Source: GCA-2690565 sp002457235 (GTDB lineage Bacteria; Verrucomicrobiota; Verrucomicrobiia; Opitutales; Coraliomargaritaceae). Taken from it: a DNA stretch of 64,000 bases. Below the pieces are notes generated by a model. That model was given only the letters and a program-made list of their open reading frames with translations. It was not told the DNA's origin and ran no database searches. Shown here piece by piece: positions 55,478 through 63,828 of the stretch. The stretch spans positions 62,001 to 126,000 of the forward strand of contig JBJLEZ010000001.1 of assembly GCA_045565695.1 (NCBI GenBank), written 5' to 3'. Both the position numbers and the translations under genes were made by a program. The number at the start of each line of letters is the position of its first letter. The first letter of the stretch is position 1.

Positions 55478-56650
55478 ATGCATAATCTATACAACTTCGA
55501 AGATTGTCCCCCAAGAACTCAAACTGGCTCATTAAAGTGGGATCGCTATCCTGCCGAGGTTCTGCCATTGTGGGTTGCCGATATGGACATTGAGACAGCG
55601 CCAGAAATCATTGAGGCCCTAAAAAAGCGCTTAGATCATAAGATATTTGGTTACACTATTCCTTATGATTCCGTACACGATTCGGTTATTCAGTATTTAA
55701 AAAGGGAACACAATTATTCTGTTAAGAAAGAAACGATTAACTTTTTGCCTGGCTTAGTGCCCGCTATAAATTTGTGCTGTCATGCATTTTCCGGTAGTGA
55801 AGACTCTATAATGACCGCAACGCCAGTCTACCCTCCTTTTCTTCTTGCTCCTAAATTTGCCGAAAGAGAATTGATAACTGTACCGCTCTGCTTAAACACC
55901 GAACAAAAATGGACGCTGGATTTTCCAGCTATGGAAAAAGCGATTCAACCGAATACTAAGATATTTATTCTTTGTAATCCGCACAACCCAGTCGGTCGGG
56001 TTTATTCAAAAAATGAATTGAAGCAATTAGCCTCTTTTTGCTCACGCCATGACCTAATTCTCATTTCTGACGAAATTCATTGCGATTTAATTTTTGACAC
56101 AAGTGTTGAGCATCATGTTACAGCTACTATTGATCAAGAACTTGCAGACCGTACCATCACTCTGATGGCCCCTAGTAAAACTTATAATCTCCCTGGACTC
56201 GCCTGTGCCTACAGCATAATAGAGAATCCAAAGCTAAAGTACCAATTCGAAAAAAGCATCCGAGGTATCATAACTGAAATTAACTGCTTTGGTTATGTAG
56301 CTTGCGAAGCCGCCTATAATTTTGGAGAACCATGGAGACAAGCCCTACTCGCTCATCTCTCAGATAACTATAATTATCTAAAGAACTTCCTAGAAACTAA
56401 GATACCGCAAATTGAATTCAGACCTATGCAAGCCACTTATCTCGCATGGCTCAATGTAGACAATCTCAATTTAGAGAAGCCCGCTCAATTTTTTGAAGCT
56501 CACGGCATCGGATTATCAGATGGCAAGCCATTTGGTGATTCAAAATATTTACGTCTCAATTTTGGTTGCTCAAAAAATCGATTATCAGAAGCACTAGAAA
56601 GAATGCACAGAGGTCTAATCAAAGAAAATATTATCGGACATGAGCAATGA
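55478..56650 (+). CDS. MalY/PatB-type PLP-dependent cystathionine beta-lyase/aminotransferase
   Basis: A 390-residue class I/II aminotransferase-fold enzyme. The subfamily start reads WDRYPAEVLPLWVADMD. The PLP region shows CNPHNPVGRVYSKNEL, LISDEIHCDLIF and the Schiff-base lysine Lys234 in APSKTYNLPGL, and the substrate arginine lies in RLNFGCSKNRL. MalY/PatB proteins split cystathionine or cysteine to pyruvate and ammonia, or transaminate; here the methionine/sulfur role fits but is not proven. The S4 protein gene overlaps its end by 11 bp. Confidence 0.9.
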   Translation: MHNLYNFEDCPPRTQTGSLKWDRYPAEVLPLWVADMDIETAPEIIEALKKRLDHKIFGYTIPYDSVHDSVIQYLKREHNYSVKKETINFLPGLVPAINLCCHAFSGSEDSIMTATPVYPPFLLAPKFAERELITVPLCLNTEQKWTLDFPAMEKAIQPNTKIFILCNPHNPVGRVYSKNELKQLASFCSRHDLILISDEIHCDLIFDTSVEHHVTATIDQELADRTITLMAPSKTYNLPGLACAYSIIENPKLKYQFEKSIRGIITEINCFGYVACEAAYNFGEPWRQALLAHLSDNYNYLKNFLETKIPQIEFRPMQATYLAWLNVDNLNLEKPAQFFEAHGIGLSDGKPFGDSKYLRLNFGCSKNRLSEALERMHRGLIKENIIGHEQ

Positions 56651-57035
56651 TCCAGAATACGTTCGCTTAGACAAATGGCTCTGGTCCATCAGAGTCTTTA
56701 AAACTCGAGCAGATGCAACAGAAGCTTGCCGTGGAAGTGCGATAAAAGTTAATGAACAACCAGCTAAAGCAGCTTCAAGGATTCGTATAGGTGACACACT
56801 TAAAATCAGAAAAAAAGGCATTACCCTAACACTGAAAGTAAAAGCACTCATTGAAAAACGGGTGGGTGCACAAAAAGTAAAAGAATACTGTATTGACCAA
56901 ACTTCACCAGCAGAGCGTATTCTTCAGCAAGAAAGACAAATAAACGCTAAACTATACAAAAATCATACCCTAAGAGGACGACCTTCAAAAAAACAAAGAC
57001 GCACGATGAACCGATTCAAAGAAAACAATTTTTGA
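56640..57035 (+). CDS. hslR: S4-domain RNA-binding protein (Hsp15/HslR type)
   Basis: A 131-residue protein with an N-terminal S4 domain: RLDKWLWSIRVFKTRADATEACRGSAIKVN and ASRIRIGDTLKI. A basic C-terminal tail follows (RGRPSKKQRRTMNRFK). Hsp15 binds stalled 50S subunits with a free peptidyl-tRNA after heat shock. It starts inside the malY-type gene and ends 7 bp before the convergent thrC. Confidence 0.88.
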   Translation: MSNDPEYVRLDKWLWSIRVFKTRADATEACRGSAIKVNEQPAKAASRIRIGDTLKIRKKGITLTLKVKALIEKRVGAQKVKEYCIDQTSPAERILQQERQINAKLYKNHTLRGRPSKKQRRTMNRFKENNF

Positions 57036-57042
57036 AATCGTT

Positions 57043-58398
57043 CTATCGTAAATGCTCTCGCATAAATTGTTTAATCGCATCTGGATTTGGCTCCACAGAA
57101 TACTTTGCAATAGGCTTTGCTTTAAACCTTTCCAAGGAAGGATGTAATACCTCCAAGCCTATCGATTTTTCTATAGTATCAGGAAATTTTGCCGGATGTG
57201 CCGTTGCTAATATTATTGCAGGTCCATTGGTTGTTTTAGCAAAGCCACATGCAGTATGAGGATCCACGACATAATCATATTTTTTATAAACATTCTCTAT
57301 AATAGAAGCGATGTCTTCATCCGAAGTTCGGCTACTAGAAAAAGTATCACGATTAAAATCTTCAAAAACAAATGTTCCCGTACTTTTGAATGTTTTAATA
57401 ATATTACACACTGCATCACTATCGCCATTCACCATATAATATAAAAAACGTTCAAAATTTGAAGCCACTTGTATATCCATAGATGGGGCTAAACTTGGCG
57501 CTACTACTTCTTGAGAATAAACTCCTGTTTCAAATAATCGGTGCAAAATATCATTCTGATTTGTTGCTACTTGAAAGCCTTTGATAGGAACTCCCATTTG
57601 TTGAACCATCCATCCAGCGAGCACATTCCCGAAATTACCTGTTGGAACAACAAAAGTAAAATCTTCACGCTTTTCCTCGGGTAGTCGAAAAAATGCCGAT
57701 AAATAATAAACACATTGCGCAAGAATACGTGCTAAATTAATTGAATTAACCGCAGAAAGACCTACTTCATCAGCAAATTCTCTGTCTTCGAATACTGTTT
57801 TCATAGCAGTTTGAGCATCATCAAAACTACCTTCAATCGCTAAAGGAAACACATTAGAGGCTTCGGTACAAGTCATCTGTCGCTCCTGCAAAGGAGAGAT
57901 GCGACCATTCGGATACAAAATAAATGAAGTCACGCCCGATTTGCCCAACAAACCATGAATTGCTGCCGCACCTGTATCGCCTGAAGTAGCTCCTAATACT
58001 GCAATATTTTTACCAGTTACTTTAATTTGGTATTTATAAAGGTTTCCTAAAAACTGAAGAGCAAAATCCTTAAAGGCTAAAGTTGGACCATGAAATAATT
58101 CTAAAACTAACAAATCGTCTTCTAGCTTACGGATAGGAGCAATGGCTGGGTCATCAAAGCTCAGGTACGAGCGATCGATAATTTCATCCAATGCCGTTTT
58201 CGGTATATCCGTAGCAAACAAGGCAAAAAACGCTTTGCACAATTCAGGATAAGAAAGCACACTCCATGAATCAAGGTACGGTTTTAAATTAGGAAGCTGG
58301 CTTGGAATGTATAAACCACCATCCGGTGCTAAACCATGCTCTACCGCTTGACTGAATGATACCTTAGAATCCGGATTGCGTGTACTGATATATTCCAT
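57043..58398 (-). CDS. thrC: Threonine synthase
   Basis: A 451-residue PLP enzyme making threonine from O-phosphohomoserine. It shows the family start MEYISTRNPDSKVSFSQAVEHGLAPDGGLY, the Schiff-base lysine Lys110 in GPTLAFKDFALQFLGNL, ATSGDTGAAAIHGL and VPTGNFGNVLAGW. It matches the longer proteobacterial/Bacteroidota-like type rather than the Bacillus type. It is downstream of lysC, 11 bp apart. Homoserine kinase is not in the window. Confidence 0.95.
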   Translation of the reverse strand: MEYISTRNPDSKVSFSQAVEHGLAPDGGLYIPSQLPNLKPYLDSWSVLSYPELCKAFFALFATDIPKTALDEIIDRSYLSFDDPAIAPIRKLEDDLLVLELFHGPTLAFKDFALQFLGNLYKYQIKVTGKNIAVLGATSGDTGAAAIHGLLGKSGVTSFILYPNGRISPLQERQMTCTEASNVFPLAIEGSFDDAQTAMKTVFEDREFADEVGLSAVNSINLARILAQCVYYLSAFFRLPEEKREDFTFVVPTGNFGNVLAGWMVQQMGVPIKGFQVATNQNDILHRLFETGVYSQEVVAPSLAPSMDIQVASNFERFLYYMVNGDSDAVCNIIKTFKSTGTFVFEDFNRDTFSSSRTSDEDIASIIENVYKKYDYVVDPHTACGFAKTTNGPAIILATAHPAKFPDTIEKSIGLEVLHPSLERFKAKPIAKYSVEPNPDAIKQFMREHLR

Positions 58399-58409
58399 AG
58401 GTAATCTAT

Positions 58410-59630
58410 TTAAACATCCCCATCCAAACCATAGGCAGTATGAATTAAACGCGTTGCCTTTTGAGCTGATTCAGGACTGATCGCCACTGATATTTTAATT
58501 TCCGAAGTGCTTACTAGTTGAATATTAATTTCGTTCTTTGCCAAAGTATCAAACAAGGTCGCTGCCACGCCAGAATGCGACTGCATCCCTACGCCTACGA
58601 TTGATACGATTGCTATTTCGCTAGATTCAAATTGTGTATCTGTCGAATCTTGAGGGAACGCCGATTGTACCGCTTTCTCAGCTCGAGATACATCATCTCT
58701 TGGTACAGTAAAGGTCATATTCGCCTTTCCTTCTCGTCCGATATTTTGCACAATCATATCCACACAAACATCCGCTTGTGCCAATGATTGAAACAACTGT
58801 GCTGCAGCACCCGGTCGATCCGGAACATCACTAACAACAACCTTTGCTTGTTTGTTGTCTAAAGCTACACCGCTAACGACAACATCTTCCATAGATTTTA
58901 TTTCTTCTTTCACAATAGTTCCTGGGTTACGATTAAAACTAGAACGCACTTCAAAATTCACTTTAAACTTTTGGGCAAACTCCACCGCTCGATTTTGCAT
59001 CACCTTTGAGCCAGAGCTCGCCAATTCTAACATCTCTTCATAAGAAATGCACTTAAGCTTTTTCGCATTTGGCACCACTCTCGGGTCTGCTGTATAAACT
59101 CCGTCCACATCGGTGAAAATTTGACACATATCTGCCTTCAATGCGGCAGCAATAGCAATAGCACTTAAATCAGATCCACCACGACCCAAGGTTGTTATTG
59201 CACCTGTATCCGAATGCCCTTGAAAGCCAGCTAAAATTACCACTTTACCCGAATCCAATTGCTCTTGAATATCCCCACCTGAAATTTCTTTAATTCTTGC
59301 CCGAGTATGGTTGGGATCTGTCAAAATTCCTGCTTCCCTTCCAGTTCTTGAGACAGCAGGCAAGCCCAATTGGTGTAAAGCCATCGCCATCAAAGCAATT
59401 GTTTCCTGTTCGCCAACTGCCAAGAGCATGTCCATCTCACGATCATTCGGTTCTGGGTTCAAAGCTCTAGCACGAGAAATTAAATCATTGGTAACACCTG
59501 AACGAGCGGATACCACCACCACTACAGAATGTCCCTCTTCGTAAGTTTCCTTAACACGTTGAGCAACATTCTTTATTCGGTCGACATCACCAACAGAAGT
59601 CCCACCATATTTCTGAACTATTAAAGCCAT
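58410..59630 (-). CDS. lysC: Aspartate kinase
   Basis: A 406-residue monofunctional aspartokinase, the entry to the lysine/threonine/methionine branch. The kinase domain shows IVQKYGGTSVGDVDRI, VVVVSARSGVTNDLI, LGRGGSDLSAIAIAAAL and FTDVDGVYTADPRVV. Two ACT domains follow (about 265-400), usually the site of threonine and lysine feedback. It lies directly upstream of thrC. The 135-bp gap to the divergent NOS gene holds no lysine riboswitch. Confidence 0.95.
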   Translation of the reverse strand: MALIVQKYGGTSVGDVDRIKNVAQRVKETYEEGHSVVVVVSARSGVTNDLISRARALNPEPNDREMDMLLAVGEQETIALMAMALHQLGLPAVSRTGREAGILTDPNHTRARIKEISGGDIQEQLDSGKVVILAGFQGHSDTGAITTLGRGGSDLSAIAIAAALKADMCQIFTDVDGVYTADPRVVPNAKKLKCISYEEMLELASSGSKVMQNRAVEFAQKFKVNFEVRSSFNRNPGTIVKEEIKSMEDVVVSGVALDNKQAKVVVSDVPDRPGAAAQLFQSLAQADVCVDMIVQNIGREGKANMTFTVPRDDVSRAEKAVQSAFPQDSTDTQFESSEIAIVSIVGVGMQSHSGVAATLFDTLAKNEINIQLVSTSEIKISVAISPESAQKATRLIHTAYGLDGDV

Positions 59631-59765
59631 AGCGAATATACTTTATAAAATACTAAAATAATTAAAAGTGTCTAATAATCTAAAAAAATGTCTGCACAAT
59701 CAGTCAAAATAAAAGAAAAAGCAAAGCGTTTGTAATTTAAGTAACCATTTGAAGAATTATACTAT

Positions 59766-60932
59766 ATGCAAGATCTTTACATACAAGCTGAAGCCTTCAT
59801 TTCGTCAATGCAACAGTTTGAAGGACGTCCGTCAAATTCAGATAAATGGAAACAACGACTAAATTCCATAAAACAAAGTATTGAGGAGACTGGAACTTAC
59901 ACTCACACCAGTGAAGAACTCTCCTTTGGGGCTAAATTAGCATGGCGAAATAGCAATCGCTGTATCGGACGACATTTTTGGAGACAACTCGATGTCTTTG
60001 ACTGCCGTACACTCCATACAAAAGAATCCATACTGGAAGCTCTAGAAAACCATGTCGCACTTTCTTATAATAAAGGTGCGATTAAAAGTGCCGTTACTAT
60101 ATTTGCCCCAAAAGATAATACGCCAGGAGCCCCTGATCCCATACGCATACTCAATCATCAGCTAATTCGCTACGCGGGCTTTAAAAACGATAATGGCAAA
60201 ATACTTGGAGATCCCCATAGCTTAAGCTTCACCCAAGAATTAGAAAAGCATGGCTGGCAGCCCTCGAAAAAAACTTCATTCACACCCATGCCATGGCTAA
60301 TCCAAATCAATGGTGAAACCCAAGAGCCCTACACCGTATTTGAAGAACACCCTCACCTATTAACTGAAGTTCAAATTGAACACCCAGAAAACGAAGCCTT
60401 TAAGTCCCTCGAATTAAAATGGTATAGTACGCCTATATTATCAGACATGGCACTGCTCATCGGAGGTATTCACTATCCTTGTGCCCCTTTTAATGGCTGG
60501 TATATGGGAACAGAAATTGGAGCAAGAAACCTTGCCGATGAAAATCGCTATGATTACTTGCCTCAAGTAGCCGAAATCTTCCAGCTCGACACAAAAAACA
60601 ATCGTACGCTATGGCGGGACCGTGCCTTAATTGAATTAAACCGTGCTGTCCTCTATAGCTTTGACCGGGATAATGTAAAAATAGGAGACCATCATGCCCT
60701 GACACGCCAATTTGAAAAATTCTGTGAAAACGAAACCAAATCTAAATGTCCAGTCACTGGAGATTGGTCATGGTTAGTCCCTCCAATATCTGCATCACAG
60801 ACACCCACATTCAGTCAAGAGTTTGACCCTACTGTTGTACAACATACGAATTTCTTTTATCAAAATTCCCCCTTAGAAGCAAAAAGCAAAGGAGAAAGCC
60901 CAATGGGCAAATGTCCTTACCATATTGATTAA
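59766..60932 (+). CDS. nos: Bacterial nitric oxide synthase, oxygenase domain
   Basis: A 388-residue protein matching the haem oxygenase domain of nitric oxide synthases, which make NO and citrulline from arginine. The haem-thiolate cysteine is Cys66 in KLAWRNSNRCIGRHFW. The arginine-binding glutamate is Glu250 in FNGWYMGTEIGARNLADENRYD, and the pterin-stacking region is CPVTGDWSWLVPPIS (328-342). There is no reductase domain, as in other bacterial NOS, so an external flavodoxin/reductase would supply electrons. The protein runs about 25 residues past the usual end and finishes in GKCPYHID. It lies on the plus strand between lysC and hom, both on the minus strand. NOS genes are uncommon outside Firmicutes, Deinococcus and a few others. 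Confidence 0.93.
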   Translation: MQDLYIQAEAFISSMQQFEGRPSNSDKWKQRLNSIKQSIEETGTYTHTSEELSFGAKLAWRNSNRCIGRHFWRQLDVFDCRTLHTKESILEALENHVALSYNKGAIKSAVTIFAPKDNTPGAPDPIRILNHQLIRYAGFKNDNGKILGDPHSLSFTQELEKHGWQPSKKTSFTPMPWLIQINGETQEPYTVFEEHPHLLTEVQIEHPENEAFKSLELKWYSTPILSDMALLIGGIHYPCAPFNGWYMGTEIGARNLADENRYDYLPQVAEIFQLDTKNNRTLWRDRALIELNRAVLYSFDRDNVKIGDHHALTRQFEKFCENETKSKCPVTGDWSWLVPPISASQTPTFSQEFDPTVVQHTNFFYQNSPLEAKSKGESPMGKCPYHID

Positions 60933-60945
60933 TTAATACGTAAAA

Positions 60946-62286
60946 TTAAGCTGAATAATCGTCAGGATTAAAAACCCTTAAGTAAACAGGATCCCCCATA
61001 AATGAGCCCAATTGCTTAACCGCCTCACAAGCCGCTAATACAGAAACTTCGGAACTTTTATGCGTGGTAACCATAATCAAAGCCGAATTATCAGATAATT
61101 CCTTTTGATTTACTGTTGCAAAACTAATATGATGCTTGGCAAAAATATTTGAGATTTCTGCTAAAACACCCTCTTCATCTTTAACATGAAAGCGGAAATA
61201 ATAACGTCCTTCGAGTTGATCTGTAGGGCTTAATTCCAAAGTCACTTCATCCTGATTAGCCTGTGGATCATTGCTCGTATGACGTCCTAAAGAAGTTTCT
61301 CCTTTCAGTAAGGATACCGCATCCGCTATATCGCTAATCACTGAACTGGATGTCGCATCTTGTCCTGCCCCACGACCGATCAAAACCGTTGTACCCACAA
61401 CATCACCAGTCACGCTCACACCATTATAGACTTCATTGACTTCAGCCAATGTCTCAGTCTTGGTAATCAAAGCTGGGTGCAAACGAACCGATACAGAATT
61501 GCTGGAAAAATCTCTAGCAATAACCCCCAAGAGCTTGATTTTATAGCCTAGTTGACGCGCGATCTCTATATCTTCTTTGGATATGGAGCGAATACCCTCA
61601 CAAATAATATCTTTCAAATTGACCCATATTCCATGAGCCAAATAATTCAAAATCACAAGCTTGTGAGCGGCATCAATCCCATCTAGGTCTAAGGATTCAT
61701 CCGCTTCAACATAGCCTAACTTTCTAGCATCACCCAATGTTTCTTCAAAACTCAGACCCTCTCGTTCCATACGAGTGAGAATATAATTTGAAGTGCCATT
61801 TAAGATGCCGAAAATCAAACTAAACCGATTAGCAACGAGAGCCTCACGCATTGTTTTAATAATAGGAATACCGCCTGCTACCGATGCTTCGTAAAAATAA
61901 TGCCCACTGTGCAGTCTGGCTAATTCAAATAAACTTTCACCATGATCACAAATCAGTGCTTTATTCGCACTCACCACTATTTTGCCCCGTTTTAATGCTG
62001 CTTCAGTGTATGTGAGTGCTTCATCCGTTCCACCAATCAATTCGCAAATAATATCAATATTATCATCCTCTAATACTTCATTTGCATCCGTAGTAAGGAT
62101 AGATTCCGGAACCGAAATTAATCGCTCACGGTTTAAATTACGTACCACGATTTTAACGATCTCTAACTGTACGCCTAATCGCCCCTCTAATGCGGAGCGG
62201 TTTTGCTCTATATTTTTCCAAACACCTTGACCAACAACTCCGAAACCAAGTAGGCCTATTTTAACTGTTTTTAATTCGTCTCCCAT
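60946..62286 (-). CDS. hom: Homoserine dehydrogenase
   Basis: A 446-residue NAD(P)-dependent enzyme reducing aspartate semialdehyde to homoserine. The Rossmann start GLLGFGVVGQGVWK, the active-site ISANKALICDHG-like stretch SANKALI, and GILNGTSNYILTRM and YVEADESLDLDGIDAAHKLVIL are standard. A C-terminal ACT domain (about 370-446, DEEGVLAEISNIFAKH) is present. It is convergent with the NOS gene, whose end lies 13 bp away, and is separated by it from lysC-thrC. Confidence 0.95.
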   Translation of the reverse strand: MGDELKTVKIGLLGFGVVGQGVWKNIEQNRSALEGRLGVQLEIVKIVVRNLNRERLISVPESILTTDANEVLEDDNIDIICELIGGTDEALTYTEAALKRGKIVVSANKALICDHGESLFELARLHSGHYFYEASVAGGIPIIKTMREALVANRFSLIFGILNGTSNYILTRMEREGLSFEETLGDARKLGYVEADESLDLDGIDAAHKLVILNYLAHGIWVNLKDIICEGIRSISKEDIEIARQLGYKIKLLGVIARDFSSNSVSVRLHPALITKTETLAEVNEVYNGVSVTGDVVGTTVLIGRGAGQDATSSSVISDIADAVSLLKGETSLGRHTSNDPQANQDEVTLELSPTDQLEGRYYFRFHVKDEEGVLAEISNIFAKHHISFATVNQKELSDNSALIMVTTHKSSEVSVLAACEAVKQLGSFMGDPVYLRVFNPDDYSA

Positions 62287-62315
62287 TAAATGAAATGAAG
62301 CTATTCTAGAAAAGA

Positions 62316-63062
62316 TTAAGGGTTAATCTTAATCAATTCACATTCAAATATTAAAGTATCGCCAGGCTGAATCACACCACCAGGTCTAGGATTATCACCA
62401 TAAGCTAAATCACTGGGTATAAATAAAATAATTTCTCCCCCTTCACCCACTTTGGTTAGGCCTTCGGCAAAACCTGGAACCACACCTTGTAAGGAAAAAT
62501 CAACAGGCTGACCCCTACTGTAAGAACTGTCAAAAACAGTACCGTCAATACGTGTACCCTTATAATGAACTCGAACCCTATCTGAAGTTTTTGGTAACTT
62601 AGCTTTACCTGTTTTTAAGATTTTATAATAAAGGCCAGAAGGCGTTCCTTTGACTGTTTCATCCATAGCTAAGCCCCTGAGAAATTCTTTACCTTTAGCA
62701 ACATTGTCCTCAACTAAAACAGCCTGCGTTTCTTCCCGAATCGACTGAGCATTTTTGATCCGCTTTTCGATAAATTCTTGAAATTCAGCCATTCGCTCTT
62801 GATAAGAGGTATCCATAACCTCATCTTCCAAAGCCTTTTTTAAACCACGAGCAATCGCTTCTGCTTCATTGGCACCAAATCCAAGTTCTTTTAAACCATC
62901 TCGATAGACTGTCATATAGCCGAGCATCTCGAGCATCGCTTCCTCATTTGAAACTTGATCCATATTTTGCTCAATTGGATCTGAGCTATTTTGAGTTTCA
63001 TCAGCAAATAAAGTGCTGAAACATATTGAGACAATAGCTAAAGTAGAGAGTAATAATTTCAT
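62316..63062 (-). CDS. Secreted FKBP-type peptidyl-prolyl isomerase
   Basis: A 248-residue protein with a signal peptide (MKLLLSTLAIVSICFSTLFA). A helical FKBP_N dimerisation domain (about 35-135) and a C-terminal FKBP domain (about 145-247) follow, with VRVHYKGTRIDGTVFDSSYSRGQP, FSLQGVVPGFAEGLTKVGEGG and FIPSDLAYGDNPRPGGVIQPGDTLIFECEL. This is the FkpA/Mip layout of periplasmic folding helpers. It lies 29 bp upstream of hom on the same strand. Confidence 0.92.
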   Translation of the reverse strand: MKLLLSTLAIVSICFSTLFADETQNSSDPIEQNMDQVSNEEAMLEMLGYMTVYRDGLKELGFGANEAEAIARGLKKALEDEVMDTSYQERMAEFQEFIEKRIKNAQSIREETQAVLVEDNVAKGKEFLRGLAMDETVKGTPSGLYYKILKTGKAKLPKTSDRVRVHYKGTRIDGTVFDSSYSRGQPVDFSLQGVVPGFAEGLTKVGEGGEIILFIPSDLAYGDNPRPGGVIQPGDTLIFECELIKINP

Positions 63063-63179
63063 GATCAGTAATTTAAAGTTTGTTTATTGAGGTTATATTT
63101 TAGAATTAACAGTAATACTCAAATTTTAAAGCCCAAACAATCTATTTTCTCAATTTGTTTCTCTTAGCTAGCCAAAGAA

Positions 63180-63205
63180 AAAGCTCCAGAGAACTCTGGA
63201 GCTTT
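63180..63205 (-). terminator. Terminator after the PEP-CTERM gene
   Basis: Perfect 12-bp inverted repeat AAAGCTCCAGAG (63180-63191) / CTCTGGAGCTTT (63194-63205) with a 2-nt loop. On the minus strand it is followed by a T-rich run. A second perfect 9-bp hairpin, AATTAAGAA/TTCTTAATT (63210-63229), lies between it and the gene. The strength fits a highly expressed surface-protein gene. Confidence 0.8.
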
Positions 63206-63239
63206 AAAAAATTAAGAAAATTCTTAATTGAGGTATGCC

Positions 63240-63805
63240 TTATTTACGACGACGGATCGCTACAAATAAGAATGCTGCAAAACCGGCTAATCAGTGCATA
63301 AGTTGATGGCTCTGGAACAACTGAAATAGTAAGTCCAGTTCCACCAATACCGCCAGATGCAACAGAAATAGCTAAACCTGATGCGTCAGCAGAGATTTGA
63401 CCTGCATTAGCATGGCCAATTAATGCTGCATTTAGTGGTGGAGTAGCAGGGGCATTAGCTCCTGTAATTACTGACCATGCTGAATCAGTTATGTAAGCAT
63501 TACCCCGCAGCAGCAGATAATTGTATATACATTGCCTGACCAAGCGCTGATGCCACAACAGGGTTGGCGCTGAATGAATTATTTGCATAACCGCTACTAC
63601 CAAAAGGATCGTTACCAATAGCAATGTCTCCACTTAGAGCGGAAAAGACGCCACCATTAAGGTATCCTAGTGCGATAGAGTTAGAGTTATCAAATAATGC
63701 ACCACCAAAGCCAACTGCAGACCCAAAAGAGAAGTCTGAATTTTCAGCAAATGATGCAAGGGGTGAAATAGCTGCTAGAGCTATTATAGATATGATTTTT
63801 TTCAT
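63240..63805 (-). pseudogene. PEP-CTERM surface protein gene with two frameshifts
   Basis: Read from 63805 the protein begins with a signal peptide (MKKIISIIALAAISPLASFA) and a Gly/Ala/Ser/Asn-rich domain. A TAA follows at 63500-63502, just after a GGGG run (63503-63506). Removing one G continues the frame as AAAGNAYITDSAW and on through a glycine-rich stretch to VPEPSTYAL. A second extra base near 63287-63291 throws that frame off. Correcting it gives ALIAGFAAFLFVAIRRRK and a stop at 63240. The restored protein has the full PEP-CTERM sorting signal: VPEP, membrane helix, arginine cluster. The gene is either decayed, phase-variable, or mis-sequenced at two points. It would be a substrate of the exosortase at 28967. 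Confidence 0.75.
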
Positions 63806-63828
63806 AGTATTTATTTAATCGATTAAAA

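Noticed and set aside
59631..59765. Possible lysine riboswitch before lysC
   Set aside because: 135 bp of AT-rich sequence without the five-helix pattern or its conserved loops.
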